This document shows, in pieces, positions 33,914 to 44,227 of a DNA stretch of 64,000 nucleotides. The notes below the pieces were generated by a model, which saw nothing but the letters and a program-made list of their open reading frames with translations, was not told the DNA's origin and ran no database searches. Positions within the stretch are counted from its first letter, which is position 1. Each line of letters starts with the position of its first letter. The DNA is from a secondary endosymbiont of Ctenarytaina eucalypti (GTDB taxonomy: Bacteria; Pseudomonadota; Gammaproteobacteria; Enterobacterales; Enterobacteriaceae): NCBI RefSeq assembly GCF_000287335.1, contig NC_018419.1, positions 1,364,001-1,428,000 on the forward strand. The letters are read 5' to 3'. Both the position numbers and the translations under genes were made by a program.

Positions 33914-35275
33914 TCAGAGTATCCGGTTAATTAAGCTGTCTATGCGGATACGGCGTAGACGACGCATCAGCTTACTCACTTTTACGGGATAATCAGCGAT
34001 GTTTGGCATCTCGTCGCAGTGTCGTACCGACCTCGTGTGGGCACGGATTAAGTTAAGCTCGCATTCACGTTGCGAGCGAAGTTTTTGCGCAGGATCGTGG
34101 AGTAGTAGCGCGTTTTCTAGATCAAGTCGCCAGGCACGTGGATTGAGATTGCTTCCGGTTAGCAATTGCCATTCCTTGTCCACCCAAATACCTTTCAAGT
34201 GATAAGTATTCTCCTCGTCTTTCCATAGACGTACTACCAGCTGACCCGTATCAAGATAACACCGCAGACGGTTAAGAAAGCGACGAAGGTTCATTTCGTA
34301 TAGGTAGGGAAGGGCGCCGATGATGTTAAACGGCTGATCCAAAGGGATGTAAAAATCGCTGGCGGTTTTATCACCGACAATGATTTCCACCTGCCTTCCC
34401 AGGCGCAGCAACCCGATCAGATCCCGCACCAACAGCGCTGGTAAATTAAAATAAGGGGTACATAACGTCAAACTCTCTTGAGCGGAACATAACAAATGAT
34501 GAATCGTTTTATTAAGTGCGCTTTTTTTCCCTAATCCGACTAGCGGGGTAATGCTCAATTCATTGGGGCCGGCCTCACCACGATAACAATAGTTAGCCTC
34601 TCGTAGTGTCTGGCGAAACAGGCGTGTATCGTTTTTTATTACCCGACTCTTTGGCCGGGAAGCGGTGTCCAAGCGGGTTACTGCAGGTGCTGTGAGTAAA
34701 TGGTGTTTGATATAATTGAGGAGCGTCTCAGCCAGGGTCTCATTACGGATAATATGGTAGCGATCGTAGCGGTATTTATCTTCCTGATAGAGATAAAGAT
34801 TGTTAATACTAGCTCCGCTATAAATCACATCATTGTCAATGATGAATCCCTTCAAATGCAAAACACCCAAGGCTTCGCGGGTATTGACCGGCACGCCGTA
34901 TATCGGAACGTTAATTTCGGGATGTAGCTGAGCCATGCGGCAGTACCAGTCAGCGTTGGTGTTGTTTGCAAAGGCGACGCCGATGCGCCCGCGCTGTGCC
35001 CTGTGCCAGTCAACCAGAATCGCTATTTCAAGCGTTAGGCCAGTCTGTTTTGCCTGATAAAGAGCCTCAAGGATCCGTTGGCCGCCTTGATCCTGCTCCA
35101 GGTACAGCGCGATTAAATAAATCCGCCTTCTGGCTCCTGCAATCGCTTGTATTAGTGCTTGATAAAAAGCTTCAGGGCTATAAAGTGTTTTAATACCTGA
35201 AAGTACTTGGGGAATCTTCGGTAGTTGTGCAAGGTGTTGTTGGTGTTTGCTGTGTTCTAAAGTTGACAACATCAC
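33914..35275 (-). CDS. pssA: Phosphatidylserine synthase (CDP-diacylglycerol--serine)
   Basis: 453 aa (451 in E. coli). This PLD-superfamily enzyme makes phosphatidylserine, the precursor of phosphatidylethanolamine, from CDP-diacylglycerol. Both HxKx4D motifs are intact: HLKGFIID (about 137-144) followed by SGASINNLYL, and HLKGIWVD (about 354-361) followed by TGSNLNPRAW. Its substrate comes from cdsA, also in this window (38.7 kb). The start MMLSTLEHSKHQ gives the family length. No neighbours of the E. coli locus remain. Confidence 0.97.
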   Translation of the reverse strand: MMLSTLEHSKHQQHLAQLPKIPQVLSGIKTLYSPEAFYQALIQAIAGARRRIYLIALYLEQDQGGQRILEALYQAKQTGLTLEIAILVDWHRAQRGRIGVAFANNTNADWYCRMAQLHPEINVPIYGVPVNTREALGVLHLKGFIIDNDVIYSGASINNLYLYQEDKYRYDRYHIIRNETLAETLLNYIKHHLLTAPAVTRLDTASRPKSRVIKNDTRLFRQTLREANYCYRGEAGPNELSITPLVGLGKKSALNKTIHHLLCSAQESLTLCTPYFNLPALLVRDLIGLLRLGRQVEIIVGDKTASDFYIPLDQPFNIIGALPYLYEMNLRRFLNRLRCYLDTGQLVVRLWKDEENTYHLKGIWVDKEWQLLTGSNLNPRAWRLDLENALLLHDPAQKLRSQRECELNLIRAHTRSVRHCDEMPNIADYPVKVSKLMRRLRRIRIDSLINRIL

Positions 35276-35913
35276 AGTGCGCTTCTGCTCTCATCATCGA
35301 TGGTTGGAATGACTTTGTACAAACAGGCATTTTCTTTTAATGGGTAATAGTATCACTACTTTCTGACTTGTGGGGATGTTTCAATTGACTTCGAGAATCT
35401 TTAGGACTGCACACAGCAAATCATCGATTAGTCGGTTTTAGTGATATCGTGGGGACATTATCCTGCAGGTAAATACTTACAGTGTAGCCTTGATTAGGCC
35501 AAACCCGTTATTATGCCGAGCATGTTATGCTATGGCACTTTATTGAAAATTCCTAACAAGATTGTATGCTTCAGACGGTTGTCATTTTGATCACCGGGTG
35601 TGGGTGATTACCATGATTATGCAGAGTTGCATTAACACCTGAAAGTGCTTTAAATTGCAGACATGGCTTGTTAATGATACTGAGTGCGTGCTTTTCCAAG
35701 TATTATGGTTACGGTGTTGTGAAATCAATAGATTGTATATTATTCATGCAACGATCGACTTAATCTCTAATCGCTGAGCGCCAAAAAGAAAAATATCATT
35801 ATCATTATGACCGTATAAAAATTAAAAGTTAGTTTATGACTAAAGTATTGTTCTTGATTGATTGTTAATCATAACCTTCATATCAAAACTATAGTGTAGA
35901 ATAACCAACTTAG
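35276..35913. other. Silent DNA upstream of pssA
   Basis: No reading frame of interest and no remnant recognised. The pssA promoter should lie just above 35275 but is not evident. Confidence 0.5.
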
Positions 35914-36099
35914 CACACTGGCAGCAAGGCGATTCAGCAGCGACATTCTTTGAATAACACGCAGATCTTGTCGCATGGAGCCACTGCACTTAAAGGGTCT
36001 GGCAGACTATGTGATGACTTAGCCGGCGCCATAAATGATGCTTATGACGATGCAGTGGCTGATTGGCTTCTCGCTGAGGGGTGCACAGAAGTGCAATGA
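35914..36099 (+). pseudogene. Open acidic C-terminal frame, gene not recognised
   Basis: After a stop at 35911-35913 a forward frame stays open for 61 codons and ends at TGA 36097-36099. Its second half (CDDLAGAINDAYDDAV, then ADWLLAEGCTEVQ) has well-formed protein character: acidic, alanine-rich, helix-like, and more GC-rich than its surroundings. No ATG start is present; TTG at 35950 is possible but lacks a Shine-Dalgarno. It looks like the end of a decayed gene. I cannot name the family. Confidence 0.25.
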
Positions 36100-37652
36100 T
36101 TTGATTTTTAAACTTATGTGGCGACTGTTAAGATCTCCGTACTCATTGGCGTACTTTTAGCGAGCTAGATACTGTATAGTGGTAAAGTCATGCTGTCCCC
36201 CTTGCATCTTATAATCCTAGCTACTGCGGTTGAAGCTCAGCGTCTGAGCTCGGGAGCAATTAGACTAAGAAAATAAGTAGATTATAACCTGCTCTCAATA
36301 GCTGCAATGGTTATCTGCTTTTGCAAAACACTACTTGGTAGTGTTCTTGGTTTGTCTTGCCATCATAATTAAGATAAGCAAATGATGATGACAGTAACAG
36401 TAAATCTGCTAAACGAGATGATATTGTGAGGACTATCGAACAGCGCTCTTATGGGGCACCGAGAGCTTGCCTATCAGGCTAGCTATTACAAAAGACTTGA
36501 TTGTTAAACAAAGAGCTTTCCCAGGGTGTGGGAAGAAGGTGTAGCGTAAACGCTGTCAGCTCTAATCTATTCCTGTTTTTAGGGGGGTGGCGGTATCACG
36601 GTGCGATACATTAGCATAGATAATGCCTCTATCCCTCCATGTACTGCGATTATGAGGTTGCTTACGCCATCATACTTTGCCTTTTTCGATACTTTATCGC
36701 TGTGCGCTATTGCTCCACTTAATTATTGCAGCAAAACCGTAAAATCGATGCTCTCGATAAGTACATCAGGCATTTCACTGCGTCTTGGCTGTTTTATGCC
36801 GTTATAAAATCTCCGTGATCGCTAAAATCACACTGCAGAGTACGGGGATCTTAACAGGTGCCGCATAAGCTTGAGCATTAAATCACTGCACCCCCCTTAC
36901 ACCCTTCAGTGAGACACTGATCAGCTATTTCATCATCAGTACTTTTGATGATAGCTTGATTTAATTAGTAAAGTATTTAAAGATACCGCTCAAGAGAAAG
37001 GGTGCGCTTTATATAAAAATATAGCAGATCGAGCAGGCTATAACTCGAGATAACTGCGCTGTTTAAAAACGTTGTTTTAGTTAAGCTAGTAAATACTTAT
37101 CAATGATTACATGCCATAAAGACTATTTTCAATGCGTCTAGTAAGCGCCATCAAGGATGATAGAATGTTCAGTTTCTTCAACAAGATTCCTTTTACATTA
37201 CCTCGATCGAACGGATTCAGGCACCGCGCTTAGGGCATGTTTTTTTCAAAAAACAGGGCGAGTATGCTTAAGAGTAGATAACGACTGCAGCCTTAGACGC
37301 TATTTCACCTGCAATCTGCTCCATGTTGATTTTGAATGCATTAGTACACATTATTCAGGTGCACTATCTAATACTAAGGACGTACTCTACTATAACTGAA
37401 ATTCTCGATTGATGTATCAAAGATAGTTGCTTCCGGCTCTCCTTCATCACCGCCAAGAGTAGAAATCTTTTTAAGCACGGGCGATAAATGTTTTGTTTGG
37501 CAGATGATATCAGATGCACAGTACATCGCGCTCGATCGGCTTCACTCAAAGTGAGGGGAGATAACATTAATCTTTACCATGTGTAATTCGTAAACTCGCA
37601 GGGCATGATCAATTAATATGCCTCAAGAGCTATATCTTAAATTTTTTTAATT
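36100..37652. other. Silent DNA
   Basis: Short frames only. At 37394-37560 one forward frame (SKIVASGSPSS...) faintly recalls ribosome recycling factor, which precedes dxr-uppS in enterics. frr is essential, so I do not call it. Confidence 0.4.
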
Positions 37653-37913
37653 ATGTACATAACATTGTTAGTAAAGACTTTTTTTAAAAAGCAGTCACAA
37701 TGCATGAGTAAGATCACTGGAAGGGATATAAAGAGCGATGATTATTACAGTGCACTCAATGCCGATTTGTTTGATGAACATCAAAATGTTATAGTCTACA
37801 CCACTCATCCCGTCGATCTAGGATACCTGGATTCAAAAACAGTTGTAAACGATTTGCGTGCAGGTTTTTATTATACATTTAAGATCTGTTGTTCAGGCAA
37901 GACGGTGGTATGA
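37653..37913 (+). pseudogene. Short frame directly before uppS, possible dxr remnant
   Basis: An 86-codon frame ends 3 bp before the uppS start. In enterics dxr (398 aa) precedes uppS. The part SALNADLFDEHQNVI...LGYLDSKTVV weakly resembles SKAQLLPVDSEHNAIF...NLGYADLEQNGVV of Dxr. The remainder of Dxr, including the 200 residues that should follow, is missing, so at best this is a deleted fragment fused by chance to an open frame. It could equally be unrelated sequence. No ribosome binding site precedes its ATG. Confidence 0.25.
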
Positions 37914-37916
37914 TTC

Positions 37917-38699
37917 ATGAGGAAATGCGTAAGCGTGATATCATCTGAAAGTCATCAAAAATTGACAGTATTCCCTCCTCATGCAAGAGGCCATGTCGCT
38001 ATTATTATGGATGGTAACGGCCGTTGGGCGAAAAACCGGGGAAAATTACGTATCTTTGGCCACCAGGCCGGTGTGATGTCGGTACGCCGCGCTGTCAGCT
38101 TTGCAGTCAGTCATCATTTCGATGCATTAACGCTTTATGCGTTCAGCAGCGAAAATTGGAATCGCTCTAGCCAGGAAATTTCCGCGCTGATGGAGTTGTT
38201 TGCGCGCGCCCTGGATAGTGAACTGAAAAGCCTGCACAAGTATAATGTTCGGTTGTGTATTATCGGCGACACCTCACGCTTTGGTAGGCGATTGCAGGAG
38301 CGTATCCGCCGCTCCGAGGCCCTAACCTGCAATAACCATGGGTTGACCTTAAATATTGCTGCGAATTATGGTGGGCGTTGGGATATCATTCAGGGCGTAC
38401 GGCAACTCACCGCCCAGGTAAAAGGAGGCATCTTGCAGCCTGAACAAATAGATGAAAATACTTTGTCTCAGGTAGTGTGTATGCACGAGCTACCCCCAGT
38501 GGATCTGGTTATTCGCACTGGAGGTGAGCGGCGCATCAGTAATTTTTTGCTCTGGCAAATCGCTTATGCGGAGCTGTTTTTTACCGATGTATTGTGGCCA
38601 GATTTTGATGATGCTGTTTTTGAAAACGCCTTGAATGCTTTTGCCCAACGTGAGCGGCGCTTCGGCGGAACGACACAGCATGATGCCAATGCATCCTAG
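37917..38699 (+). CDS. uppS: Undecaprenyl diphosphate synthase (cis-prenyltransferase)
   Basis: 260 aa (253 in E. coli). It elongates farnesyl diphosphate with isopentenyl units to the C55 carrier for peptidoglycan and O-antigen. The signature HVAIIMDGNGRWAK (26-39) holds catalytic Asp32. It also has SVRRAV, YAFSSENWNR, NIAANYGGRWDI and VIRTGGERRISNFLLWQIAY. It is the first gene of the dense envelope cluster, 8 bp from the cdsA Shine-Dalgarno region. The N-terminus is about 6 residues longer than in E. coli, so a later start is possible. Substrate supply needs an isoprenoid pathway or host import. Confidence 0.96.
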   Translation: MRKCVSVISSESHQKLTVFPPHARGHVAIIMDGNGRWAKNRGKLRIFGHQAGVMSVRRAVSFAVSHHFDALTLYAFSSENWNRSSQEISALMELFARALDSELKSLHKYNVRLCIIGDTSRFGRRLQERIRRSEALTCNNHGLTLNIAANYGGRWDIIQGVRQLTAQVKGGILQPEQIDENTLSQVVCMHELPPVDLVIRTGGERRISNFLLWQIAYAELFFTDVLWPDFDDAVFENALNAFAQRERRFGGTTQHDANAS

Positions 38700-38705
38700 G
38701 AGGGG
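38698..38705 (+). promoter_or_regulatory. cdsA ribosome binding site (AGGAGGGG) at unusual distance
   Basis: The Shine-Dalgarno core AGGAGG (38698-38703) overlaps the uppS stop. The first ATG of cdsA is at 38720, 16 nt from the core, which is too far for good initiation. The frame is open upstream through CTG (38708) as CTG-AAA-TAT-CGG, equal to residues 2-5 of E. coli CdsA (LKYR). The E. coli gene, as I recall, starts with TTG, and here that codon position reads GTT. Confidence 0.55.
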
Positions 38706-38719
38706 TTCTGAAATATCGG

Positions 38720-39562
38720 ATGATTAGTGCGTGTGTAATGATACCTATTGTTATCGCCGCACTGTTTTTATTTCCCCTGGCTGGATTTGGCCTGTTTACC
38801 CTTGTGGTCTGTATGTTCAGTGCCTGGGAATGGGGGGTGCTTGCTGGCTTTGCTTCCCGACACCAGCGCATCTGGATTGCTATGCTGTTCGGCCTTCTTC
38901 TGGGTTTTGTGATGCTCGCTATGCCGGGTTACTGGCCCTGCTTGACCGCCTGGAAGGCGACATATACCCTATGGTTTGGACTGGTGTGGTGGACGGTATC
39001 GCTACTCCTTGTGTTGTGTTATCCCCGTTCCGCTACGCTTTGGCGCGCATCTCGTCCGCTAAGGCTATCATGCGGTATTCTGACTATTGCGCCTTTTTTT
39101 TGGGGTCTGCTTACTCTACGTCAATACCATTATGATATTAACCGTTTTACAGGTGCCTGGTGGATACTGTATGTAATGATACTGGTTTGGAGTATGGATT
39201 CCGGCGCTTACATATTTGGGCGTGCCTGGGGCCGCCATAAGCTTGCCCCGCGGGTGTCTCCCGGGAAAACCTGGGAGGGCGTGGTAGGCGGTCTGATCAC
39301 TTCTGCATCGATATGCTGGCTGTTTGGTAAATACGCCCCTCTTGAAATCGCCCCGTTAACGCTATTTATTTGTTCGATTATTGCGGCGTTATCGTCCGTG
39401 TTAGGTGATTTAAGTGAAAGCATGTTCAAACGTGAGGCCGGCATCAAGGAAAGCAGTTATTTAATCCCTGGGCATGGTGGTATTTTAGATCGTATAGACA
39501 GTTTGACCGCCTCGGTACCGGTCTTTTGTGGTCTCATGCTGTTGATCTTTAACGCCATCTAA
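38720..39562 (+). CDS. cdsA: Phosphatidate cytidylyltransferase (CDP-diglyceride synthase)
   Basis: 280 aa from the first ATG (285 in E. coli). It is an integral membrane enzyme making CDP-diacylglycerol from phosphatidate and CTP, feeding pssA. Several hydrophobic segments precede the C-terminal CDS signature [10 protein letters not shown]...HGGILDRID (about 233-260). One signature residue is altered: the Asp after the Lys of GIKD is Glu (codon GAA 39449-39451). Homology extends four codons upstream of this ATG, and the strong Shine-Dalgarno suits a start near 38708 better, so the true N-terminus may be LKYRMISA via a rare CTG start. Confidence 0.95.
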   Translation: MISACVMIPIVIAALFLFPLAGFGLFTLVVCMFSAWEWGVLAGFASRHQRIWIAMLFGLLLGFVMLAMPGYWPCLTAWKATYTLWFGLVWWTVSLLLVLCYPRSATLWRASRPLRLSCGILTIAPFFWGLLTLRQYHYDINRFTGAWWILYVMILVWSMDSGAYIFGRAWGRHKLAPRVSPGKTWEGVVGGLITSASICWLFGKYAPLEIAPLTLFICSIIAALSSVLGDLSESMFKREAGIKESSYLIPGHGGILDRIDSLTASVPVFCGLMLLIFNAI

Positions 39563-39582
39563 GTCCGGGACTAGGAGCGCTT

Positions 39583-40938
39583 ATGCTGCACTTTTTTTGG
39601 AGTATTGCTGCCTTCGTTGTCGTGTTAGGTGTATTGATCGTGGTACACGAGTTCGGGCATTTTTGGGTGGCCCGCCGATGCAGCGTGACGGTAGAACGTT
39701 TTGCTATTGGCTTCGGGCCTGCACTATGGCGCTGGTGTGATAAACGGGGCACAGAATATGTGATCGCAGCCATTCCCTTGGGTGGCTATGTCAAAATGTT
39801 GAGTGATAGAGTAGATAGCGTCGCTCACGAGCCTCGTGAAGGAGTGGTTGATCATAAGGCAGTCTGGCAGCGCGCCGCTATTATCGCTGCCGGGCCCGTA
39901 TTCAACTTTTTGTTCGCCATCGCTGCCTATTGGATCGTGTTTATGATAGGTGTGCCGACTTACCGACCGGTTATTGGCGAGATTGTCCCCCATTCCATCG
40001 CCTCGCGGGCAGACATGTCTTCCGGAATGGAACTGAAGTCAGTTAACGGTATCGAAACCCCTGATTGGGATTCATTCCGTCTAGAGCTGATAAATAGTTT
40101 TGGCGCTGTTAAAACCACAATTTGCCTTGTTCCGTTCGGTTCCTCGCAGGCTGAAAGGAAAACACTGGATTTGCGCGGATGGTACTGCGAGCCGAACAAG
40201 CAAGACCCTATCGTTTCACTTGGCATTATTCCACTCGGGCCTCGCATAGAGGCTGTGCTTTCTGCAGTTCAGCCAGGATCAGCTGCAGTAAAAGCAGGTT
40301 TGCAAGCCGGAGACAGGATCGTTAAAGTCAATGGGAAGCCGTTTTCTGCATGGCAGGTATTTATGAATCAAGTGCGCGATAATCCCGGGCAGTCGCTTTC
40401 GGTCAGTATTGAACGGAACGGTAGGCTTCTAGAGCTAACTCTGTGGCCCGACAGCAAGGCAGTGGGAAGGGGGCACGTGCAAGGTTTTGCGGGCCTCATA
40501 CCAAAAATTATCCCTCTGCCTGCGGAATATAAAACTGTACTGCAGTACGGACCGTTAACGGCTTTGGCCCAAGCGACCGAAAAAACCTGCCAGCTGATGC
40601 GCGTTACGGTCAATATGTTAGGTAAAGTAGTTACCGGAGATGTTAAGATCAATAATCTGAGTGGCCCGATTGGTATAGCAAAGGGCGCGGGGATGGCAGT
40701 GGAATACGGTTGGATTTATTACCTAATGTTTCTGGCGCTTATTAGCGTGAATGTGGGAGTGATTAATCTGTTCCCGTTACCGATGTTAGATGGTGGTCAT
40801 TTACTTTTCCTTGCAATAGAAAAACTGCAAGGAGAACCAGTATCCAAACGAGTGCAAGACTTTAGTTATCGTATCGGCTCGATTTTGCTGGTGCTGCTAA
40901 TGGGTCTAGCTCTTTTTAATGATTTTTCCAGGCTATGA
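39583..40938 (+). CDS. rseP: Site-2 membrane protease RseP
   Basis: 451 aa (450 in E. coli). This inner-membrane zinc protease cleaves RseA to release sigma-E and removes leftover signal peptides. HEFGH at residues 22-26 and the distal LDGGH near 402 form the active site. Two periplasmic PDZ domains lie between about 115 and 310 (the second with [15 protein letters not shown]). The C-terminus ALFNDFSRL is identical to E. coli. TAGGAG precedes the ATG. It sits between cdsA (20 bp) and bamA (37 bp) as in enterics; keeping it suggests that outer-membrane stress signalling survives. Confidence 0.97.
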   Translation: MLHFFWSIAAFVVVLGVLIVVHEFGHFWVARRCSVTVERFAIGFGPALWRWCDKRGTEYVIAAIPLGGYVKMLSDRVDSVAHEPREGVVDHKAVWQRAAIIAAGPVFNFLFAIAAYWIVFMIGVPTYRPVIGEIVPHSIASRADMSSGMELKSVNGIETPDWDSFRLELINSFGAVKTTICLVPFGSSQAERKTLDLRGWYCEPNKQDPIVSLGIIPLGPRIEAVLSAVQPGSAAVKAGLQAGDRIVKVNGKPFSAWQVFMNQVRDNPGQSLSVSIERNGRLLELTLWPDSKAVGRGHVQGFAGLIPKIIPLPAEYKTVLQYGPLTALAQATEKTCQLMRVTVNMLGKVVTGDVKINNLSGPIGIAKGAGMAVEYGWIYYLMFLALISVNVGVINLFPLPMLDGGHLLFLAIEKLQGEPVSKRVQDFSYRIGSILLVLLMGLALFNDFSRL

Positions 40939-40975
40939 GAGCCTGATATTATGCTAGGAAGAACGCATAACTACG

Positions 40976-43405
40976 ATGTCGATGAAAAGGTTACTCATAG
41001 CGTCGCTGCTTCTTAGCAGCGCTACCGCATACAGTGCAGATGGGTTCGTAGTGAAGGACATTCATTTCGAAGGACTGCAACGGGTTTCTGTTGATGCGGT
41101 GTTGCTAAGGATGCCGATTCGCATCGGTGATAAAGCGACTGATGAAGATATAGGAAATGCGATTCGCTCTCTCTTTGCTACTAAACACTTTGAGGATATT
41201 CAAGTGCTGCGTGACGGACATTCACTGGTCGTACAGGTCAAGGAATGTCCTACTATTAGTAGCATTACCTTCTCCGGCAACAAGGAAGTGAAGGAGGAGG
41301 TTCTTAAGCAAAACCTGGACATCCAGGGCGTTCGGGTGGGCGAAGCTCTTCATCGACCTACAATATATAATATTGCAAAAGAGCTAGAAGACCTCTACTA
41401 CAGCAATGGAAAATACAGCGCTACGGTCAAAGTAGCGGTTACGCCTCTCCCGCGTAACCGCGTTGCTCTTGACATGTTGTTTACGGAAGGCATCTCAGCC
41501 AAGGTTCAGAAAATTAATATTATCGGCAACCATGCGTTCAGCACTGATGAGCTGATAGCATGCTTCCAGCTGCGTGATGCATTGCCGTGGTGGAATGTAG
41601 TGGGAGATCGTAGATACCAAAAAAAAAAGCTGGATGAGGATCTTGAAACCATACAGAGATTTTATCTCGATCGCGGTTATGCTCGTTTCAGTATCGATTC
41701 TACTCAGGTTAGCTTGACGCCGAACAAGAGGCATATTTTCATCACCTTGAACATCACTGAAGGAACGCAATATAAGCTGTCTACCGGTACCGTGGTCAGC
41801 GGTAATATGGCTTGTCACGCTACCGAAATTGAGCAATTAGCAATAGCTCAGCCTGGCGCACTGTACAGCGGCGCCAAGGTGATCAAGATGGAGAGTGATA
41901 TCAAGCAATTGCTGGGCTTTTATGGCTATGCCTATCCCTGCGTGGCGACGCATTTGGACTTTAACGACGCGGAGAAAACGGTTAAGTTGCATGTTAGCAT
42001 CGACGCAGGCAAGCGGTTTTATGTAAACCATGTACGCTTTGACGGTAATTATATAACCAAGAACTCTGTGTTGCGTCGTGAAATTCGCCAGATGGAAGGC
42101 GCGTGGCTCGGCAGTAAGCTGATCGATCAAGGTAAAACGCGGCTCAATCGGCTGGGTTACTTTGAAACCGTAGAGACCGAAACTGAGCGCATACGCGGCT
42201 CGCCGGACCAGGTAGATGTAGTTTACAAGGTTAAGGAGCGCAATACCGGCAACATTAACGTTGGTATTGGTTTTGGGACCGAAAGCGGTGTGAATTGCCA
42301 GTTTGGTATCCAGCAGGATAACTGGATGGGAACCGGTCATTTTGTCGGCTTGAAAGGCACCAAGAACGACTACCAGACTTATGGTGAGTTGTCGATGAAG
42401 GATCCTTACTTTACAGTGAACGGTATTAGTCTAGGTGGAAAAATCTTCTACAATGATTTTAACGCTGATGGGGCAGATCTATCGGACTATAATCTACGCA
42501 GCTATGGTGTGGGTACGATGCTGGACTTCCCCATAAGCGAAAACCGTGCGCTGAATGTTGGTCTTGACTACGTTCATGATGATTTGACCAATATGGAGCC
42601 CCAAGTAGCAATGTGGCGTTATCTGAATAACCGTGGCATGAATGCCACGGTTATTACGACGGATAAGGCAGACAAAAACGCTGATTTCAATGCCGATGAC
42701 TTTTTGTGCTCTATGGGGTGGAGCCACAACAATTTAAACCGCGGCCATTTCCCGAGCAGGGGGTCTCGCGCCCGTCTAATCGGTAAGGTGACACTGCCGG
42801 GTTCTGATAATGAATATTATAAAATCACGTTCGACGCCAGTCACTATGTCCCGCTTAGGGAGAGTGGCAACTGGGTGCTGATTGGCCGCGTGCGTGCCGG
42901 CTACTCAGCTGGTCTAAGCGGAAAGGATGTCCCCTTCTACGACAACTTCTATGCGGGCGGTTCCAATACCGTGCGCGGTTTTCGTTCCAAGACCATTGGT
43001 CCAAAGGCAGCGTATTATAAGTGCAATAGCACGAATGCCCACTATAGTGTTTGTCCAGTGAAAAAATCTAGCGATGCGGTAGGCGGTAATGCAATGGCTG
43101 TTGCTGTCGCCGAGCTTATCTTGCCGATACCTTTCTTGAGTGCGAAATATTCCAACTCTTTACGTGCCTCGCTGTTTGTCGATGGTGGTGCGGTTTGGGA
43201 CACGGAATGGCAAACTACCAGCGCGACCCGCGCGGCAGGTATTCCAGACTACAGCGACCGAGACGCTATCCGCATTTCTAGCGGCATTGCCCTGCAGTGG
43301 ATGTCACCGCTAGGGCCGCTGGTGTTCTCTTATGCGCAGCCAGTTAAAAAATACGACGGCGACAAGTTAGAGCCGTTTCAGTTTAATATCGGGAAAACGT
43401 GGTAA
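40976..43405 (+). CDS. bamA: Outer membrane protein assembly factor BamA
   Basis: 809 aa (810 in E. coli). A signal peptide ([21 protein letters not shown], cleavage near residue 20) is followed by five POTRA domains (about 21-420) and a 16-strand beta-barrel with C-terminal signal FQFNIGKTW. The lid-loop motif VRGF (in [15 protein letters not shown]) is intact. It inserts beta-barrel proteins into the outer membrane with BamB-E. Extracellular loops are less like E. coli (for example near [13 protein letters not shown]), as is normal. Paired with skp and rseP, it indicates a functional outer membrane. A short IS-like element follows before skp. Confidence 0.98.
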   Translation: MSMKRLLIASLLLSSATAYSADGFVVKDIHFEGLQRVSVDAVLLRMPIRIGDKATDEDIGNAIRSLFATKHFEDIQVLRDGHSLVVQVKECPTISSITFSGNKEVKEEVLKQNLDIQGVRVGEALHRPTIYNIAKELEDLYYSNGKYSATVKVAVTPLPRNRVALDMLFTEGISAKVQKINIIGNHAFSTDELIACFQLRDALPWWNVVGDRRYQKKKLDEDLETIQRFYLDRGYARFSIDSTQVSLTPNKRHIFITLNITEGTQYKLSTGTVVSGNMACHATEIEQLAIAQPGALYSGAKVIKMESDIKQLLGFYGYAYPCVATHLDFNDAEKTVKLHVSIDAGKRFYVNHVRFDGNYITKNSVLRREIRQMEGAWLGSKLIDQGKTRLNRLGYFETVETETERIRGSPDQVDVVYKVKERNTGNINVGIGFGTESGVNCQFGIQQDNWMGTGHFVGLKGTKNDYQTYGELSMKDPYFTVNGISLGGKIFYNDFNADGADLSDYNLRSYGVGTMLDFPISENRALNVGLDYVHDDLTNMEPQVAMWRYLNNRGMNATVITTDKADKNADFNADDFLCSMGWSHNNLNRGHFPSRGSRARLIGKVTLPGSDNEYYKITFDASHYVPLRESGNWVLIGRVRAGYSAGLSGKDVPFYDNFYAGGSNTVRGFRSKTIGPKAAYYKCNSTNAHYSVCPVKKSSDAVGGNAMAVAVAELILPIPFLSAKYSNSLRASLFVDGGAVWDTEWQTTSATRAAGIPDYSDRDAIRISSGIALQWMSPLGPLVFSYAQPVKKYDGDKLEPFQFNIGKTW

Positions 43406-43464
43406 GATTAAACCCACTACTTTTCAGGCAAGGAGTAGTAGAAAGCAGTGGTTGATGCACGACA

Positions 43465-43633
43465 ACTTTGTTGAAAAATAGATAATTATGCGGTTCTGCT
43501 ATGCAGTTTTCTCAGAAAATGCTTATCATCTCAAGTGTGCTGTTTTCTCATAAGGTTTAACTGCATGATTTCGACCTGAAGAGCTCAAATAGTTCCCGGA
43601 ACTGACAGTATAAAATCCGTTTTTCAACAAAGC
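43465..43633. mobile_element. Short element with IS903-like inverted ends (MITE-like or eroded IS) between bamA and skp
   Basis: CTTTGTTGAAAAA at 43466-43478 is repeated inverted as TTTTTCAACAAAG at 43620-43632, an exact 13-bp terminal match enclosing about 140 bp without coding sequence. The ends resemble the IS903 (IS5 family) terminal repeat GGCTTTGTTGAATAAATC as I recall it. The insert stretches the bamA-skp spacer to 321 bp against about 120 in E. coli. No target duplication is visible. It is either a miniature element or an internally deleted IS. It may separate skp from bamA transcription or add a promoter. Confidence 0.45.
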
Positions 43634-43726
43634 TACGTATGATAACAATGCTAAGTAAAAAGCATGTCTGCCTGTCGCCTAGCTTGACAACACAGTAAAA
43701 CATAACAGGTGGTTAAGGAGTTTATA

Positions 43727-44224
43727 GTGAAAAAGTGGGTATATGCTGCGTTCCTGTGTTTAACTTTCGCTGCCTCTGCTATCGCGGAATCTGCCGATAA
43801 AATTGCTGTAGTGAACGTTTCTAGTATTTTCCAGAAGCTGCCGCAACGTGCCTTGGTTTCTAAACAGCTTGAAAATGAATTTAAGGGACGCGCCACTGAA
43901 CTGCAGTCCATGGAACGCGCTTTGCAGACTGAGATACAGCGGCTACAGCGTGACGGTTTGACGATGACCGCTAGTGAGCGTAGCTCACTAGAAATGTCCG
44001 TCATGGCGCAGCGGGAGACTTTCTCCAATGCAGCCCAGGCATTTGAGCAGGATAATCGTCGTCGCCAGACGGAAGAACGTAATAAGATTCTAATTCGTAT
44101 TCACGATACTGTGAAGAGCGTTGCTACCAAGAAAGGTTATGACGTCGTTATCGATACTAACGCCATCGCTTATGCCCGCAACGCTAAAGATATCACTTCT
44201 GACGTTCTGAAACAGGTTAAATAA
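43727..44224 (+). CDS. skp: Periplasmic chaperone Skp
   Basis: 165 aa from GTG 43727 (161 in E. coli), chosen because AAGGAG lies 6 nt upstream and the product begins MKKWVYAAFLCL, matching the family; a GTG 18 nt earlier is rejected. A signal peptide is cleaved after about residue 20 (SAIA-ES). The mature chain has the trimerisation body (KIAVVNVSSIFQKLP), long charged coiled-coil arms (about 50-115) and the end DITSDVLKQVK. It shields unfolded outer-membrane proteins in the periplasm for BamA. The lpxD start is 3 bp downstream. Confidence 0.96.
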   Translation: MKKWVYAAFLCLTFAASAIAESADKIAVVNVSSIFQKLPQRALVSKQLENEFKGRATELQSMERALQTEIQRLQRDGLTMTASERSSLEMSVMAQRETFSNAAQAFEQDNRRRQTEERNKILIRIHDTVKSVATKKGYDVVIDTNAIAYARNAKDITSDVLKQVK

Positions 44225-44227
44225 GTC

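Noticed and set aside
37394-37560. Forward frame with SKIVASGSPSS resembling ribosome recycling factor (frr), in the place where enterics have frr before dxr and uppS
   Set aside because: Only a short region matches, the conserved C-terminal half is missing, and frr is essential, so a decayed sole copy is implausible. Without a search it is best treated as coincidence.
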